Shown: positions 51,238-60,858, counted from the first letter of the stretch. The stretch: 64,000 nt of DNA from JBOGNO01 sp050747245 (GCA_050747245.1 JBOGNO010000004.1:124001-188000); one strand, 5' to 3'. Made by a program: numbers and translations. The notes: a model not told the origin generated them from the letters alone.

Positions 51238-52197
51238 ATGGGATCAACGATGCGCGCGTGCAAGCGATCACTGACAGCTCGTCTCGGAATTGCCGCGGCA
51301 GTCGTTTTTTTGTTGGCATGCTTCGCGCCGCTGACCAGAGCTCAGGACGACGCGCAAACCCATTTTGACAATGCCAACGAACTTTACGCGCAAGGAAATT
51401 GGAAGGCCGCCATCGCCGAATATCGGCTGGGCTTGCAACTGGATCCCGGCTCGGCGGAAGCCCACCACAATCTCGGGTTGGCGCTGGCTTCTTCGGGAAA
51501 TCTCGATGCGGCCATCGTCGAATATCGCAAAGCGCTTAAGCTCAAACCCGATTACCCGGAGGCGCATCACGACCTGGGCAACGCCCTCGAAGACAAAGGC
51601 CTGCGCAAGGCCGGCATTCTGGAATTTGAGCAGGAGTTGCGCCTCAAGCCCGAATCCGCCGAAGCCCACAACAATCTCGCCATCGAACTCGAATCCAGAG
51701 GCGACCGCGCGGGAGCCATCCAACAGTACCGCGACGCCCTGCGCATCAATCCGAAATTTACTGAAGCCCACTACAATTTGGGCCTCGCACTCTACGCGGA
51801 AAAGCAGTTCGATGGAGCCATCGCTGAATTCCGCGAGGCATTGAATGAGAAGCCTGTATTCGCGGATGCGCACGCGAGCCTTGGCCTCGCGCTCTTCGCG
51901 AAAGGCCAATTTGACGATGCCGTCGCGGAATTCCAGGCGGCGTTGAAGCTGCAACCGAATGACGCCGAAACGCACAACAACTTGGGAAATGCGCTTAAAT
52001 CAAAAAACGATCTCGATGGAGCTATCGCGGAATACCGGGAGGCGATTCGCATTGATCCTGCGGACGCCCTCGCGCATTACAATCTCGGCCTGGCCTTGCG
52101 CTCGAACGGCGACAAACCCGGTGCCGCCGCGGAACTCGCCGAAGCCCGCCGCCTCGAGCAAAAATCCACCGCCAAGCGAGGCAAGTCCGACCATTGA
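51238..52197 (+). CDS. Secreted protein made of eight TPR repeats
   Basis: The protein has 319 residues from ATG 51238 (or 315 from ATG 51250). A signal peptide (core about residues 16-30) ends near LTRA, then eight gapless 34-residue TPR units follow, each with a G-x-A-x-x-A-I pattern and ending in L-x-P (for example NLGLALASSGNLDAAIVEYR). No enzymatic domain. It should be a periplasmic or surface scaffold. The gene after it is a larger paralogue, so the pair probably arose by tandem duplication. Partner unknown. Confidence 0.8.
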   Translation: MGSTMRACKRSLTARLGIAAAVVFLLACFAPLTRAQDDAQTHFDNANELYAQGNWKAAIAEYRLGLQLDPGSAEAHHNLGLALASSGNLDAAIVEYRKALKLKPDYPEAHHDLGNALEDKGLRKAGILEFEQELRLKPESAEAHNNLAIELESRGDRAGAIQQYRDALRINPKFTEAHYNLGLALYAEKQFDGAIAEFREALNEKPVFADAHASLGLALFAKGQFDDAVAEFQAALKLQPNDAETHNNLGNALKSKNDLDGAIAEYREAIRIDPADALAHYNLGLALRSNGDKPGAAAELAEARRLEQKSTAKRGKSDH

Positions 52198-52348
52198 GCC
52201 AATGCGACGTCGACGCGAAGTTGGCCTTGAGTGCTGGGCAGAAGCGATTTGCAAAATGTATTTGTATATGTAGAGGACGCGAACGGCCTTGTGGAGCAAT
52301 GTGCCAATAATTCGTGGCCCCCGCTCGACTCTGCTACAGCGAAACGCG

Positions 52349-53569
52349 ATGAGATTTTCAATCCTGGCTGCATTCCTGGTTCTGTGGACGGCCGGTGGAA
52401 CTCTGGCGCAGACCACCGTCCAGAACCTTGTGAATCAGGGCAACGCACATTTCACCCGCGGCGAGTACGACCAAGCGATTGATGATTTTCGGCAAGCGCT
52501 GCGCGTCAATCCCAATTATCCCGAGGCGCACATCGGTCTTGGTGATGCGCTTCACGCCAAAGGTGATCTCGACGCCGCCATCGGCGAATTGCAAGCGGCT
52601 CTGCGCATTGACAATAATCACGCCGACGCGCACAACGAACTGGGAAACGTTTATTGCGAACAGGGGCAGTGGGACAAAGGCATCAGAGAGTACCGCGAGG
52701 CGCTCAAACTGATACCCAACTACGCCGAGGCCCACAACAACCTTGGCAGCGCGCTCGATTCCAAAGGCGACCGGGATGGCGCCATTGCCGAATATCGCGC
52801 TGCGGTGCGCATTGCGCCGAAATTTGTGGAGGCTCATTACAATCTTGCCCTGGCGTATCAGGCAAAATCCGATCTCCTCTTCGCCATTCCCGAATTCCGC
52901 GCGGCGCTGCGCGTGCGGCCTGATTTTCCCGACGCGCATTACGGCCTCGGTCTCGCCCTGGACGCAACGAAAGACCGCGACGGAGCCATCGCCGAATACC
53001 GCGAGGCGGCGCGGCTCAAGCCCGATTATTTCGAGCCCCACATCAACCTGGGCGCCGATCTTTATGCCGGTAAGGCCTTCGCCGGAGCCGCTGACGAGTT
53101 CCGCAAGGCCGCGCAGTTGAAACCGGCAGACGCCGACGTCCACAAATACTTGGCACAGGCGCTAGATGCCAAAGGAGATCTCGACGGTGCGATCGCTGAA
53201 TACAAGGAAGCTGTTCGCCTGAAACCCGAAGTTCCCGAAACTCGCAATGCTCTTGGCTCCACGCTCGACGCAAAGGGCGATCACGATTCGGCCATTGCGC
53301 AATTTCGCGAAGCGCTTCGGCTCCAACCCGACTTCGCCGAGGCGCACTTCAATCTTGCCGGCGCACTCGCGATGAAGATGGAACTCAACGGAGCGATTGC
53401 GGAGTATCAGGAAGCCCTGCGGCTGAATCCCAATGACGCCAAAACCCACTACAACCTGGGCATGCTCTTCGCGAAGAAAGGAAAATCGACCGACGCGCAA
53501 AAAGAATTTGTCGAAGCGCACCGCTTGGACCTGACCTTAATCGTTCCCGAGCACAATTCGCACGACTAG
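52349..53569 (+). CDS. Secreted protein made of eleven TPR repeats
   Basis: The protein has 406 residues from the ATG at 52349, the only start giving a proper signal peptide (MRFSILAAFLVLWTAGGTLA). Eleven near-perfect 34-residue TPR units run without gaps to the end (for example NLGSALDSKGDRDGAIAEYR). It is a paralogue of the preceding gene, with three more repeats. A hairpin terminator follows. Role: protein-binding scaffold outside the inner membrane; partners unknown. Confidence 0.8.
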   Translation: MRFSILAAFLVLWTAGGTLAQTTVQNLVNQGNAHFTRGEYDQAIDDFRQALRVNPNYPEAHIGLGDALHAKGDLDAAIGELQAALRIDNNHADAHNELGNVYCEQGQWDKGIREYREALKLIPNYAEAHNNLGSALDSKGDRDGAIAEYRAAVRIAPKFVEAHYNLALAYQAKSDLLFAIPEFRAALRVRPDFPDAHYGLGLALDATKDRDGAIAEYREAARLKPDYFEPHINLGADLYAGKAFAGAADEFRKAAQLKPADADVHKYLAQALDAKGDLDGAIAEYKEAVRLKPEVPETRNALGSTLDAKGDHDSAIAQFREALRLQPDFAEAHFNLAGALAMKMELNGAIAEYQEALRLNPNDAKTHYNLGMLFAKKGKSTDAQKEFVEAHRLDLTLIVPEHNSHD

Positions 53570-53603
53570 GAAACCGCCCTGGTGGAAGCAAACAACTTAT
53601 GGC

Positions 53604-53630
53604 CTGCCGCGGCGGCAGTTTCCAGCTTTT
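53604..53630 (+). terminator. Probable terminator of the TPR genes
   Basis: CTGCCG-CGG-CGGCAG is a 6-base stem followed by TTTCCAGCTTTT, 35 bases after the stop. An outer pair, GGAAAC (53569-53574) with GTTTCC (53618-53623), could form an alternative fold. Confidence 0.5.
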
Positions 53631-54053
53631 CTACAGGTACTAGTTCTTTACTTATCGCCTTAATTGTACTACCATATCTTTTAAGGTTTATATGCCTCAT
53701 CTAAGATCAGACAGAGCCGAGTCGCTCCAAGATCGGCCCGCAGGCCTCCATGACTTTGTGATCTCCGTGGCCAATTCTCCGCACCGAAATGATGAAAATC
53801 AATCGATACACCAAAATATTGATTCGATCTGTAAAACACTAAATATCAGTGACTTGCAAAAAATCAATCGATACAAAAACCTCATTTCCAAAACGGGTTT
53901 CAGTACCCCATGTCCCTGCCAATTCCAAGCGCAAGCCGGGACGAGGAGGTGAAAGAGCAGCCCTCGGCGAATGACGACGCGACTTGCCGATAGAGGCGAG
54001 GTTCTGTAAGCTGGCACTCCTCTAGCGGCATTCGCCACAAACGGAGCGAAACT
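53631..54053. other. Low-GC intergenic island with a 16-base direct repeat
   Basis: This 420-base stretch is A+T-rich in its middle. AAAATCAATCGATACA occurs twice, at 53795-53810 and 53860-53875, 65 bases apart start to start (about six helical turns). An open frame of 86 codons from an ATG at 53692 covers it, but it has no family likeness and odd composition, so I do not call it. The repeats could be binding sites for a regulator. A weak promoter (TTGCCG at 53984, TAAGCT at 54007) may serve birA. Confidence 0.4.
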
Positions 54054-55052
54054 TTGGCCTCGCCGGTGGGAACAACGGATAAGCGCATCGACGCGCTGCT
54101 GGCGCTGCTCGCGGAAAATTCCACCATCGTCATCAGCGGGGCAAAAATGGCGCGCGAAATCGGCGTGACGCGGCAGACCGTCTGGCGCTGGGTGGATAAA
54201 TTGCGCAAGCTCGGCGTGAAGGTGCAAGGCCATCCGCGCACGGGATATCACATCGAGCGCATCCCGGATATTCTGGCTCCCAAGCTCGTGGCGCACAGTC
54301 TTCGCGGAACGATTTTTTCAAAGCGCATCTATCACTTCTTCAAGGTGGATTCGACGAATACCGCTGCCATGCGGCTGGGAGAACAAGGCGAAGCGCACGG
54401 CGCCGTGGTCCTTGCCGAAGAACAGACGGCCGGACGCGGGCGCGCGGGCCGAAAATGGACTTCTGAAAAATCGGCGGGCATTCACGCTACCGTTTTGCTC
54501 CGTCCGGAGGTTGCACCCATGCACGCCCCGCTGCTGACGCTCGTTGCCGGCGTCGCGGCTCGTGACGCCGTGGCGGATGAGACCGGCCTGGCGCCCGACA
54601 TTCGCTGGCCCAATGATTTGCTGCTGAACGGCAAAAAATGCGGTGGCATCCTCACCGAAATGCAGGCCGAGCCCGACCGCATTCACTACGCTGTCGTGGG
54701 AATCGGAATCAACGTGAACCAATCGCGCATGCCAGCAGAACTATCGGAGAATGCCACTTCGCTGCGAATTGAAACGGGGAGGATCTGTTCGCGGCTCGAA
54801 CTGCTGGCGAGGTTGCTGCGCCACTTCGATCGCTACTACAATCAGTTCATCTCTCAGGGAGGCGCGCCGATCCTGAAGAGATTCGCGGAAGTATCGAGCT
54901 ACCATGAAGGCAAGCGCGTGAAGATCACCACGCCGCGTGAGACTTTCGAGGGCGTGACTGTGGGACTCGAACCTTCGGGGGTGTTGCGCGTGAAGCGCGA
55001 AGACGGCCGCACGGAGGCGGTGGTGACAGGCGACGTGGTGGAGGTTCGCTGA
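54054..55052 (+). CDS. birA: Biotin-acetyl-CoA-carboxylase ligase and repressor
   Basis: The 332-residue protein begins with a winged helix-turn-helix (about 8-65, IGVTRQTVWRWVDKLRKLG), so it is the two-domain repressor type. The ligase domain has STNTAAMRLGEQ, the biotin/ATP loop GRGRAGRKW and WPNDLLLNGKKCGGILTE, and a C-terminal SH3-like part. It charges biotin onto carboxylases, fitting the biotin-dependent carboxyltransferase elsewhere in the window. A TTG start is used. It shares one base with coaX (TGATG). Confidence 0.92.
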   Translation: MASPVGTTDKRIDALLALLAENSTIVISGAKMAREIGVTRQTVWRWVDKLRKLGVKVQGHPRTGYHIERIPDILAPKLVAHSLRGTIFSKRIYHFFKVDSTNTAAMRLGEQGEAHGAVVLAEEQTAGRGRAGRKWTSEKSAGIHATVLLRPEVAPMHAPLLTLVAGVAARDAVADETGLAPDIRWPNDLLLNGKKCGGILTEMQAEPDRIHYAVVGIGINVNQSRMPAELSENATSLRIETGRICSRLELLARLLRHFDRYYNQFISQGGAPILKRFAEVSSYHEGKRVKITTPRETFEGVTVGLEPSGVLRVKREDGRTEAVVTGDVVEVR

Positions 55053-55861
55053 TGCTTCTGGTGATGGACGTCGGCAACACCAACACCGTGCTCGGCGTAT
55101 TTCGCGACAAGGAGCTGATCGCTGACTGGCGCTTGACCACCGCTCGCGAACAGACCGTGGATGAATACGGCATCCTGACCCGCAATCTCTTTACGCTTGC
55201 CGGCTTGGATCCGCGCAGCATTCATAACGTGATCATCAGCTCCGTGGTTCCCACGTTGAATTCGACTCTCGCGGAAATGTCGCAGCGCTATTTCGGCAAG
55301 CCCGCGCTCTTCGTCGAGCCGGGAATCCGAACCGGCATGCCGGTTCATTACGAAAACCCTCAGGAAGTGGGCGCCGACCGGATAGTGAACAGCATCGCGG
55401 CATTCGAAAAATACGGTGGGCCGGTGATCGCCGTAGATTTCGGCACGGCCATCAATTTCGACGTCGTTTCGGCGCGCGGAGAATATCTCGGCGGCGTTCT
55501 CGTCCCGGGTCTGGGCATTTCCGCGGACGCGCTCTTTGCGCGCGCTGCGCGGCTTTTCCGCGTGGAGATTCGTGATCCGGGAAAAATAATCGGCACCAAC
55601 ACGGCGCAGTCCATGCAGGCAGGCCTCTTTTATGGGTTCACCGATCTGGTGGACGGAATCATAGACCGCATCAAAAAAGTGATCGGCGAAAACGCTCACG
55701 TCGTCGCCACGGGAGGCCAGGCAGCGTTGATTGGCCGCGCTTCGCGGCACATTGAGACGATTGATGAACATCTCACACTCGATGGCCTGCGGATTCTCGC
55801 GGAACGAAACGCGGCTCCCGTCGCGAAACCCGCGATTGCCGCGCGCAAGCAGCATCCTTAG
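55052..55861 (+). CDS. coaX: Type III pantothenate kinase
   Basis: A 269-residue ASKHA-fold kinase: VMDVGNTNTVLGVF (phosphate 1 loop), PQEVGADRIVN (active-site stretch), VDFGTAINFDVV (phosphate 2 loop, with Ile-Asn where Thr-Thr is common) and ATGGQAALIG. It phosphorylates pantothenate, the first step of CoA synthesis. It is translationally coupled to birA, a frequent pairing. Confidence 0.93.
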   Translation: MLLVMDVGNTNTVLGVFRDKELIADWRLTTAREQTVDEYGILTRNLFTLAGLDPRSIHNVIISSVVPTLNSTLAEMSQRYFGKPALFVEPGIRTGMPVHYENPQEVGADRIVNSIAAFEKYGGPVIAVDFGTAINFDVVSARGEYLGGVLVPGLGISADALFARAARLFRVEIRDPGKIIGTNTAQSMQAGLFYGFTDLVDGIIDRIKKVIGENAHVVATGGQAALIGRASRHIETIDEHLTLDGLRILAERNAAPVAKPAIAARKQHP

Positions 55862-55872
55862 CCGCACGAATC

Positions 55873-56601
55873 ATGGGGACTTTTAACTACTTCAACTATT
55901 TCACCGAAGTGGAGGAGCACTTCTGGCAGAAACGTGGAGCGCACTTGCTGGTCTCGCCGCTCGACTGGGCCATCGTCGAGACCTGGCAGAAATCCGGGAT
56001 TCCTCTCGAAGCGGTCTTGAAAGGAATAGACCGCGCATTTGAAAGCTACGCGCGGTCGCGGCGCGGTGCGTCGGGGCGTCCGCTGAAAAGCCTTGCGTAT
56101 TGCACCGATGCCGTGCTCGATGCCGCCTCGGAAGTATCCGAAGCTTCGGCTGGCGCTAATCCGCACGGCACGAGCGCCTTGCAAAGGGTAGAACCGTTTC
56201 CTCGTGAGGAACTCCGAGCGTTCTTTAAGAAGAATGCGCAACAGTTGCGCGCGGGAGCAACTCAGCAGAATTCAGTCCATCCTGACCTAGCCAAGATGCT
56301 TTCGGACACAGCGAATAGCGTCGAAGAGTTGCTTGCGCTTCTCGATTCGCCGGCCAGACTCGATCTCGAAGATCTGGAGCGGCGGCTCACCGTGCTCGAA
56401 GAAAAGCTCAACGCTGCGGCCACCATCTCCGCCAGTGAAGAAGCCATGCTCGATATACGCCGTGAAATGGAGCGCTCTCTCGCTCCGTACCGCCGCAAAA
56501 TGACGGTTGAGCAGCTATCGCAGCTCGAGAGACGTTTTCAGCAGAAACGGCTTTACGAACTTTTCAGAATTCCCCGGCTGAGCCTTTTTTACCTGGGCTG
56601 A
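55873..56601 (+). CDS. Unknown conserved-looking protein in the coaX-rlmD interval
   Basis: A 242-residue soluble protein starting 11 bases after coaX. The N-terminal 60 residues look folded and conserved (FTEVEEHFWQKRGAHLLVSP, then LDWAIVETWQKSGIPLEAVL). A middle linker follows, and then a helical or coiled-coil part (DLEDLERRLTVLEEKL and MEQ-type heptads, about 165-235). No signal peptide or known motif. Operon position suggests a housekeeping role. I do not recognise the family. Confidence 0.6.
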   Translation: MGTFNYFNYFTEVEEHFWQKRGAHLLVSPLDWAIVETWQKSGIPLEAVLKGIDRAFESYARSRRGASGRPLKSLAYCTDAVLDAASEVSEASAGANPHGTSALQRVEPFPREELRAFFKKNAQQLRAGATQQNSVHPDLAKMLSDTANSVEELLALLDSPARLDLEDLERRLTVLEEKLNAAATISASEEAMLDIRREMERSLAPYRRKMTVEQLSQLERRFQQKRLYELFRIPRLSLFYLG

Positions 56602-56624
56602 ACTAGCGCGACATTCCCGCCCCC

Positions 56625-57893
56625 ATGCAAGTAAAAATCGAAAAACTCGTGTATGGCGGAGAGGGGCTGGCCCACTACGACGGCGCGACAGCTTTCGTTC
56701 CCTACGTTTTACCCGGTGAAGTTGTCGAAATCGCCCCGCTCGAACAGAAGAAGAAATTCATTCGCGGAGAATTGACAAGACTAATCGAGCCCGCGCCCGA
56801 GCGCATCGCGGCGGATTGCCCGCATTTCACCGTTTGCGGAGGCTGCCACTATCAGCACATTCCGTATGAGCAACAACTCTCCTTCAAGACCGAAATCCTC
56901 CGCGAAACCTTGCGGCGAATTGGCAAGATAGACTGGCGCGGCGAAATCGCCGTGCGGTCTGCTGAGCCGTGGCAATATCGAAACCGGGCGCAATGGAAAA
57001 TTCATCCCCCGGAGTCCGTGGGCCAATCGGGAATCGGCTATTTTCGCGCGAGCTCGAATGTGCTGTGCCCAGTCTCACATTGCCCTGTCCTTTCGCCAAA
57101 GCTCGAAGCTGTGCTTCTTGGAATCGCAGGCGCGCTTGAGGCTGGAAAACTTCCTGTAAAAATGCGCGAGGTGGAAGCCTTTGTCGACGGAGCCGATGAG
57201 AATGTACTCCTAAACGTCACGCTGGATAGCTCGCCCACGCGCGTAAAGGATTTTGAAAGCATTTTGCGCAGTGCGGCGCCAGGCATCGAAAGCATCCTCG
57301 CGCAGGATTTGAGCGGCAAACGAATGGAGCTGCTCGGCCCGGGATTTATTCATTACGACGTGGGTGGAGAAAGCATTCGCGTCGGACATCTATCTTTTTT
57401 CCAGGTCAATCGCTTTCTCGTGGCGGATCTAGCCGATGAGGTGGCAGCCAGAGCGGGCGTGGGTGATTTGGCGTTCGATCTCTACGCCGGAGTGGGATTG
57501 TTTACCTTGCGACTCGTTCGGAACTTCGCAAGAGTCATCGGTGCGGAAGCGAATCCAGCGGCGGCCCGCGATCTCAAGGTAAATTTGGCGAAGACAGGAA
57601 GCCGCGCGCGAGTTGCGAATGAAGACGTGGAGTCTTTCCTGGCGCACGCAAAGGGGAAACCGGATGCGATTATCCTGGATCCGCCACGCGAAGGCGTGGA
57701 GCGCCACGCTCTCGAAAGAATCATTGCTCTGAAGCCGCGCAAGATTGTTTACGTGTCCTGCAATCCGGCCACACTTGCGCGCGACGCGGCTCACTTGCTG
57801 ACTTCTTATTCCATAGAGTATTTATGCTTGTTTGATATGTTCCCTCAGACATATCATCTCGAAAGCCTGATGGTGTTCGAGCAAAGAAAATGA
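56625..57893 (+). CDS. rlmD: RNA (uracil-5-)methyltransferase, RlmD/TrmA family
   Basis: The 422-residue protein has an N-terminal TRAM RNA-binding domain (QVKIEKLVYGGEGLAHYDG), a 4Fe-4S motif CPHFTVCGGCHYQ (about residue 64) with a later Cys, then a SAM domain with FDLYAGVGLFTLRL. It ends in the catalytic loop ILDPPREGVERHAL and YVSCNPATLARD (nucleophile Cys). It methylates a uridine in 23S rRNA or tRNA. Which site cannot be told by eye. Overlaps comEC by 4 bases. Confidence 0.88.
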   Translation: MQVKIEKLVYGGEGLAHYDGATAFVPYVLPGEVVEIAPLEQKKKFIRGELTRLIEPAPERIAADCPHFTVCGGCHYQHIPYEQQLSFKTEILRETLRRIGKIDWRGEIAVRSAEPWQYRNRAQWKIHPPESVGQSGIGYFRASSNVLCPVSHCPVLSPKLEAVLLGIAGALEAGKLPVKMREVEAFVDGADENVLLNVTLDSSPTRVKDFESILRSAAPGIESILAQDLSGKRMELLGPGFIHYDVGGESIRVGHLSFFQVNRFLVADLADEVAARAGVGDLAFDLYAGVGLFTLRLVRNFARVIGAEANPAAARDLKVNLAKTGSRARVANEDVESFLAHAKGKPDAIILDPPREGVERHALERIIALKPRKIVYVSCNPATLARDAAHLLTSYSIEYLCLFDMFPQTYHLESLMVFEQRK

Positions 57894-60505
57894 AACTTCC
57901 GGTTCTCTGGCTTGCTCTTGCCTTCGGCGCAGGAACAGTGCTCGAAGGGCTGCGACAAGCCGGAACGGAGTGGTGGCTCAGCGTAACTCTCCTCTTGATT
58001 TTGTCCGCCCTCGTCTTTGCGTGGCGAAAATTTCCAACTGTGGCGTGGAGCATTGCGCTGTGCGCTTGGGTAACGCTGGGCGGCTTAGCCGCTCATCTGG
58101 AACGCAACTCAGGCCGAGCAGATAACATTGCGCGGCTCTTCGAATCCGGCAGGCTTGATGCTAGCGAACCCCTACGCTGGCACGGACGCTTGCGAAGCGA
58201 TCCCGAATCCTTGCCCTGGGGCGTGCGCTACGAGTTTGATCTCGAATCCGTGGAGAGAGAAGGAGCGTGGATAGCCGCCAGCGGCGGCCTGCGCGCCAAC
58301 TACTATTTCCATGCCAAGAATCGGGAAATTCTGCCGGCTCTGCGTGCTGGCGACCGCGTCGAAGCGCTTATGAAGGCGCGGCTGCCGCGAAATTTTCTGG
58401 ACCCGGGGGCTTTCGACGAACGCGGTTTCCTCGCTCGCGAGGGAATTCACCTGACCGGGTCGCTGCGCAGCGTCGAATTGCTGCAAAAACTCGAGACTCC
58501 CTCGCTTCCCATTGCATACCGGCTGGCGCGCCTGCGCGGGAATCTAATCGCGCGCATAGACAAACTTTTCGTCGAGGATACGGAGACCTCAACGGTGCTC
58601 CGCGCGATGCTCCTGGGCGATCGCAGCTTTGCGGATACCGACCTCGCCACAATTTTTCAAAAGACAGCTGCGTATCACGTGCTCGTGCTGGCCGGACTTC
58701 ATGTGGGCGCACTCTGTGTATTCATCTTCTGGCTCTGTCGGCGTCTGCACGTCTCTCCGGCCACCACCATGCTGATCACGCTGTGCGTGCTGATTTTTTA
58801 CGTCAGCGTGGTGCAGGAGCGTCCGCCCATACTTCGCGCGGCGCTGATGGCTGCGATCTATCTTGCCGGGCGCGCGATCTTCCGTCGCGTCGAATTGCTC
58901 AACACGGTAGGGCTCGCGGCGCTTATCCTTTTAATCTGGCGTCCGCGTTCGCTCACGGACGCAAGCTTTCAACTTTCGTTCCTCGCTGCCGGGGTCATCG
59001 CCGGTCTGGCGCTGCCCTGGATGGATCGCACGAGTTCGCCCTATCAGGCCGGCCTCGAACATCTCGGCGATGTCACGCGCGATCGCAATCATCCGGCAAA
59101 AGTAATTCAATTTCGCCTGGACTTGCGCGCCATGACGAATTGGCTTCGCGGGAGACTGCCCGCGTCTCTAGCGGATCGCGCCGCGAGCTTCGTTTCCCTT
59201 CCCTTGCGCGCCGGTTTGCACCTCTGGAAAATTATTCTGCTATCCGCTGTAATCCAGTGGGGCCTGCTGCCATTGCTGGCGCTCTATTTTCATCGCGTGA
59301 GTCTCGTCGGGCCGCTGAGCAATGTTCCTGCAGTCTTGATTACTGGCGTAATCGTCCCACTGGGATTTGCAATGCTTCTGGCGAGTGCACTGTGGTGGCG
59401 GCTGGCGGAGGCACTCGCGGGAATTCTGGGAACGCTCGTCAAAATTCTCATCTGGACCGCGAAATGGTTCAGCGGGCTGGGGCATGCCTCCTACCGAATT
59501 CCAGGTCCGCCAGCAGGCGTGCTGGTTGCGTTTTTTTTGATCCTGCCAGTGCTCATGATTTTTGCGCGAACTTTGCGGGGCCGGCGCGGACGGATCTTGC
59601 GCACTGGAGAATTGATTTCTGCGACCGCACTTGTGGCGGTGACGCTTTTGGCCGCGACGTACCCGTTCAAGCCGAGGCTTTCGCGCGGCCAGATGGAAGT
59701 CACAGTGCTGGATGTCGGACAGGGCGATTCACTTTTTGTCGCGCTGCCGGACGGCGCGACGATGCTAATCGACGGCGGCGGGCTGGCTGGTGAATTTCAC
59801 GAGAAGGGGCGGCGCTCAGGCCGAGACGTCGGCGAGGACGTCGTCTCGGCATACCTCTGGAGCCGCGGCGTGAAGCGGCTTGACGTGGTCGCCCTCACGC
59901 ACGCGCATCACGATCACCTCGACGGGTTGCACAGCGTTTTAATTAATTTCCGCGTCGGCGAGCTCTGGGTGGGACGTGACGTCAGGTCCACGGCCTACGC
60001 GCAATTGCTTTCCGAAGCTGCAGAGAGAGGAATTCCCATGGTGCATCACATTCGCGGAGATGCCTTCGCATCGCAGGGCGTAAACATCAAATTTCTCTGG
60101 CCGCCGGATTCCGCGCTCGTGAATGAAGCTTCCAACGACGACTCACTCGTAATTCAGTTCGGAGACGGCCAGGAAAAGTTTCTTCTCACCGGAGATATCG
60201 AAAAGAAAACAGAAGGCTACCTCGTGTCTCAGGGGGATGCGCTAACCGCGGACTTCCTGAAGGCGGCGCACCACGGAAGCAAAACTTCCTCCACGCTTCC
60301 TTTTATCACAGCAGTCGGGCCGCGCTATGCGGTGATTTCTGTGGGAGCGAATAATTCCTTCGGCCAGCCAAATCCCGAAGTTCTCGCGCACTATACGGAA
60401 CGCGGCGTTCGTGTGCTCGAAACCGACCGCGACGGCGCAGTCACGGCGTTGACGGATGGCCGCACGCTAACGATCCGATCTTTCCTCACTTCCCTGCCTC
60501 GTTAG
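57890..60505 (+). CDS. comEC: ComEC/Rec2 DNA-uptake channel protein
   Basis: The 871-residue protein has N-terminal helices and an OB-like outside domain (about 60-220, RSDPESLPWGVRYEFDLESV), and the Competence domain of membrane helices (about 225-560, AMLLGDRSFADTDLATIFQK, then HVLVLAGLHVG). The C-terminal metallo-beta-lactamase domain (about 600-865) has TVLDVGQGDSLFVALPDG and THAHHDHLDG (metal site). It forms the inner-membrane channel for single-stranded DNA in natural transformation. All three parts are complete, suggesting transformability. Its end overlaps the DUF2007 gene on the other strand by 20 bases. Confidence 0.92.
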   Translation: MKLPVLWLALAFGAGTVLEGLRQAGTEWWLSVTLLLILSALVFAWRKFPTVAWSIALCAWVTLGGLAAHLERNSGRADNIARLFESGRLDASEPLRWHGRLRSDPESLPWGVRYEFDLESVEREGAWIAASGGLRANYYFHAKNREILPALRAGDRVEALMKARLPRNFLDPGAFDERGFLAREGIHLTGSLRSVELLQKLETPSLPIAYRLARLRGNLIARIDKLFVEDTETSTVLRAMLLGDRSFADTDLATIFQKTAAYHVLVLAGLHVGALCVFIFWLCRRLHVSPATTMLITLCVLIFYVSVVQERPPILRAALMAAIYLAGRAIFRRVELLNTVGLAALILLIWRPRSLTDASFQLSFLAAGVIAGLALPWMDRTSSPYQAGLEHLGDVTRDRNHPAKVIQFRLDLRAMTNWLRGRLPASLADRAASFVSLPLRAGLHLWKIILLSAVIQWGLLPLLALYFHRVSLVGPLSNVPAVLITGVIVPLGFAMLLASALWWRLAEALAGILGTLVKILIWTAKWFSGLGHASYRIPGPPAGVLVAFFLILPVLMIFARTLRGRRGRILRTGELISATALVAVTLLAATYPFKPRLSRGQMEVTVLDVGQGDSLFVALPDGATMLIDGGGLAGEFHEKGRRSGRDVGEDVVSAYLWSRGVKRLDVVALTHAHHDHLDGLHSVLINFRVGELWVGRDVRSTAYAQLLSEAAERGIPMVHHIRGDAFASQGVNIKFLWPPDSALVNEASNDDSLVIQFGDGQEKFLLTGDIEKKTEGYLVSQGDALTADFLKAAHHGSKTSSTLPFITAVGPRYAVISVGANNSFGQPNPEVLAHYTERGVRVLETDRDGAVTALTDGRTLTIRSFLTSLPR

Positions 60506-60791
60506 AAGAGGCATCCGTCTCTTCGATTTCGGAAGCGGAATCCGGCGCTTCGTTCGCGGTGAGAAATTCCGCTATGATCCGGCGAGCCAAATCCGACTGC
60601 GATTCGAGAACGATGATTTCCACGCCGTGTGAACCCTGCGGCACATCGCGCAATGGAAAGGGATCGGCCGAAATCGAGCCTGGCGCAGCAATTCCGTTGC
60701 TTTCGAGCAGGGCGCGAATCACCATCGCTTCCGAGACGGTACCTGCTGTATGGACGAGGATAGTACGATCGTACTGGGTTTTCTCTCTCAT
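60486..60791 (-). CDS. DUF2007-type small protein
   Basis: A 101-residue protein from the ATG at 60791; a TTG at 60794 is adjacent. It has the DUF2007 pattern: a strand and helix ILVHTAGTVSEAMVIRALLE, then NGI, a Pro-containing turn and VEIIVLESQSDLARRIIAEF. An acidic tail follows. The group is called putative signal-transducing protein; real function unknown. The 3' end overlaps comEC. Confidence 0.72.
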   Translation of the reverse strand: MREKTQYDRTILVHTAGTVSEAMVIRALLESNGIAAPGSISADPFPLRDVPQGSHGVEIIVLESQSDLARRIIAEFLTANEAPDSASEIEETDASSNEAGK

Positions 60792-60858
60792 CAAACTGAT
60801 ACCGAAATGAGCCGGAAGTACAGTTGCCGCTCCAAGCCTCCCGCTCCATACTATATCG

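Noticed and set aside
51364..53569. Regular direct repeats of about 102 bases, at first sight like a repeat array
   Set aside because: They are TPR codon repeats inside two coding regions, not CRISPR or satellite DNA.
53692..53952. An 86-codon frame before birA
   Set aside because: Composition unlike the neighbours, contains the direct repeats, no family likeness; treated as intergenic.
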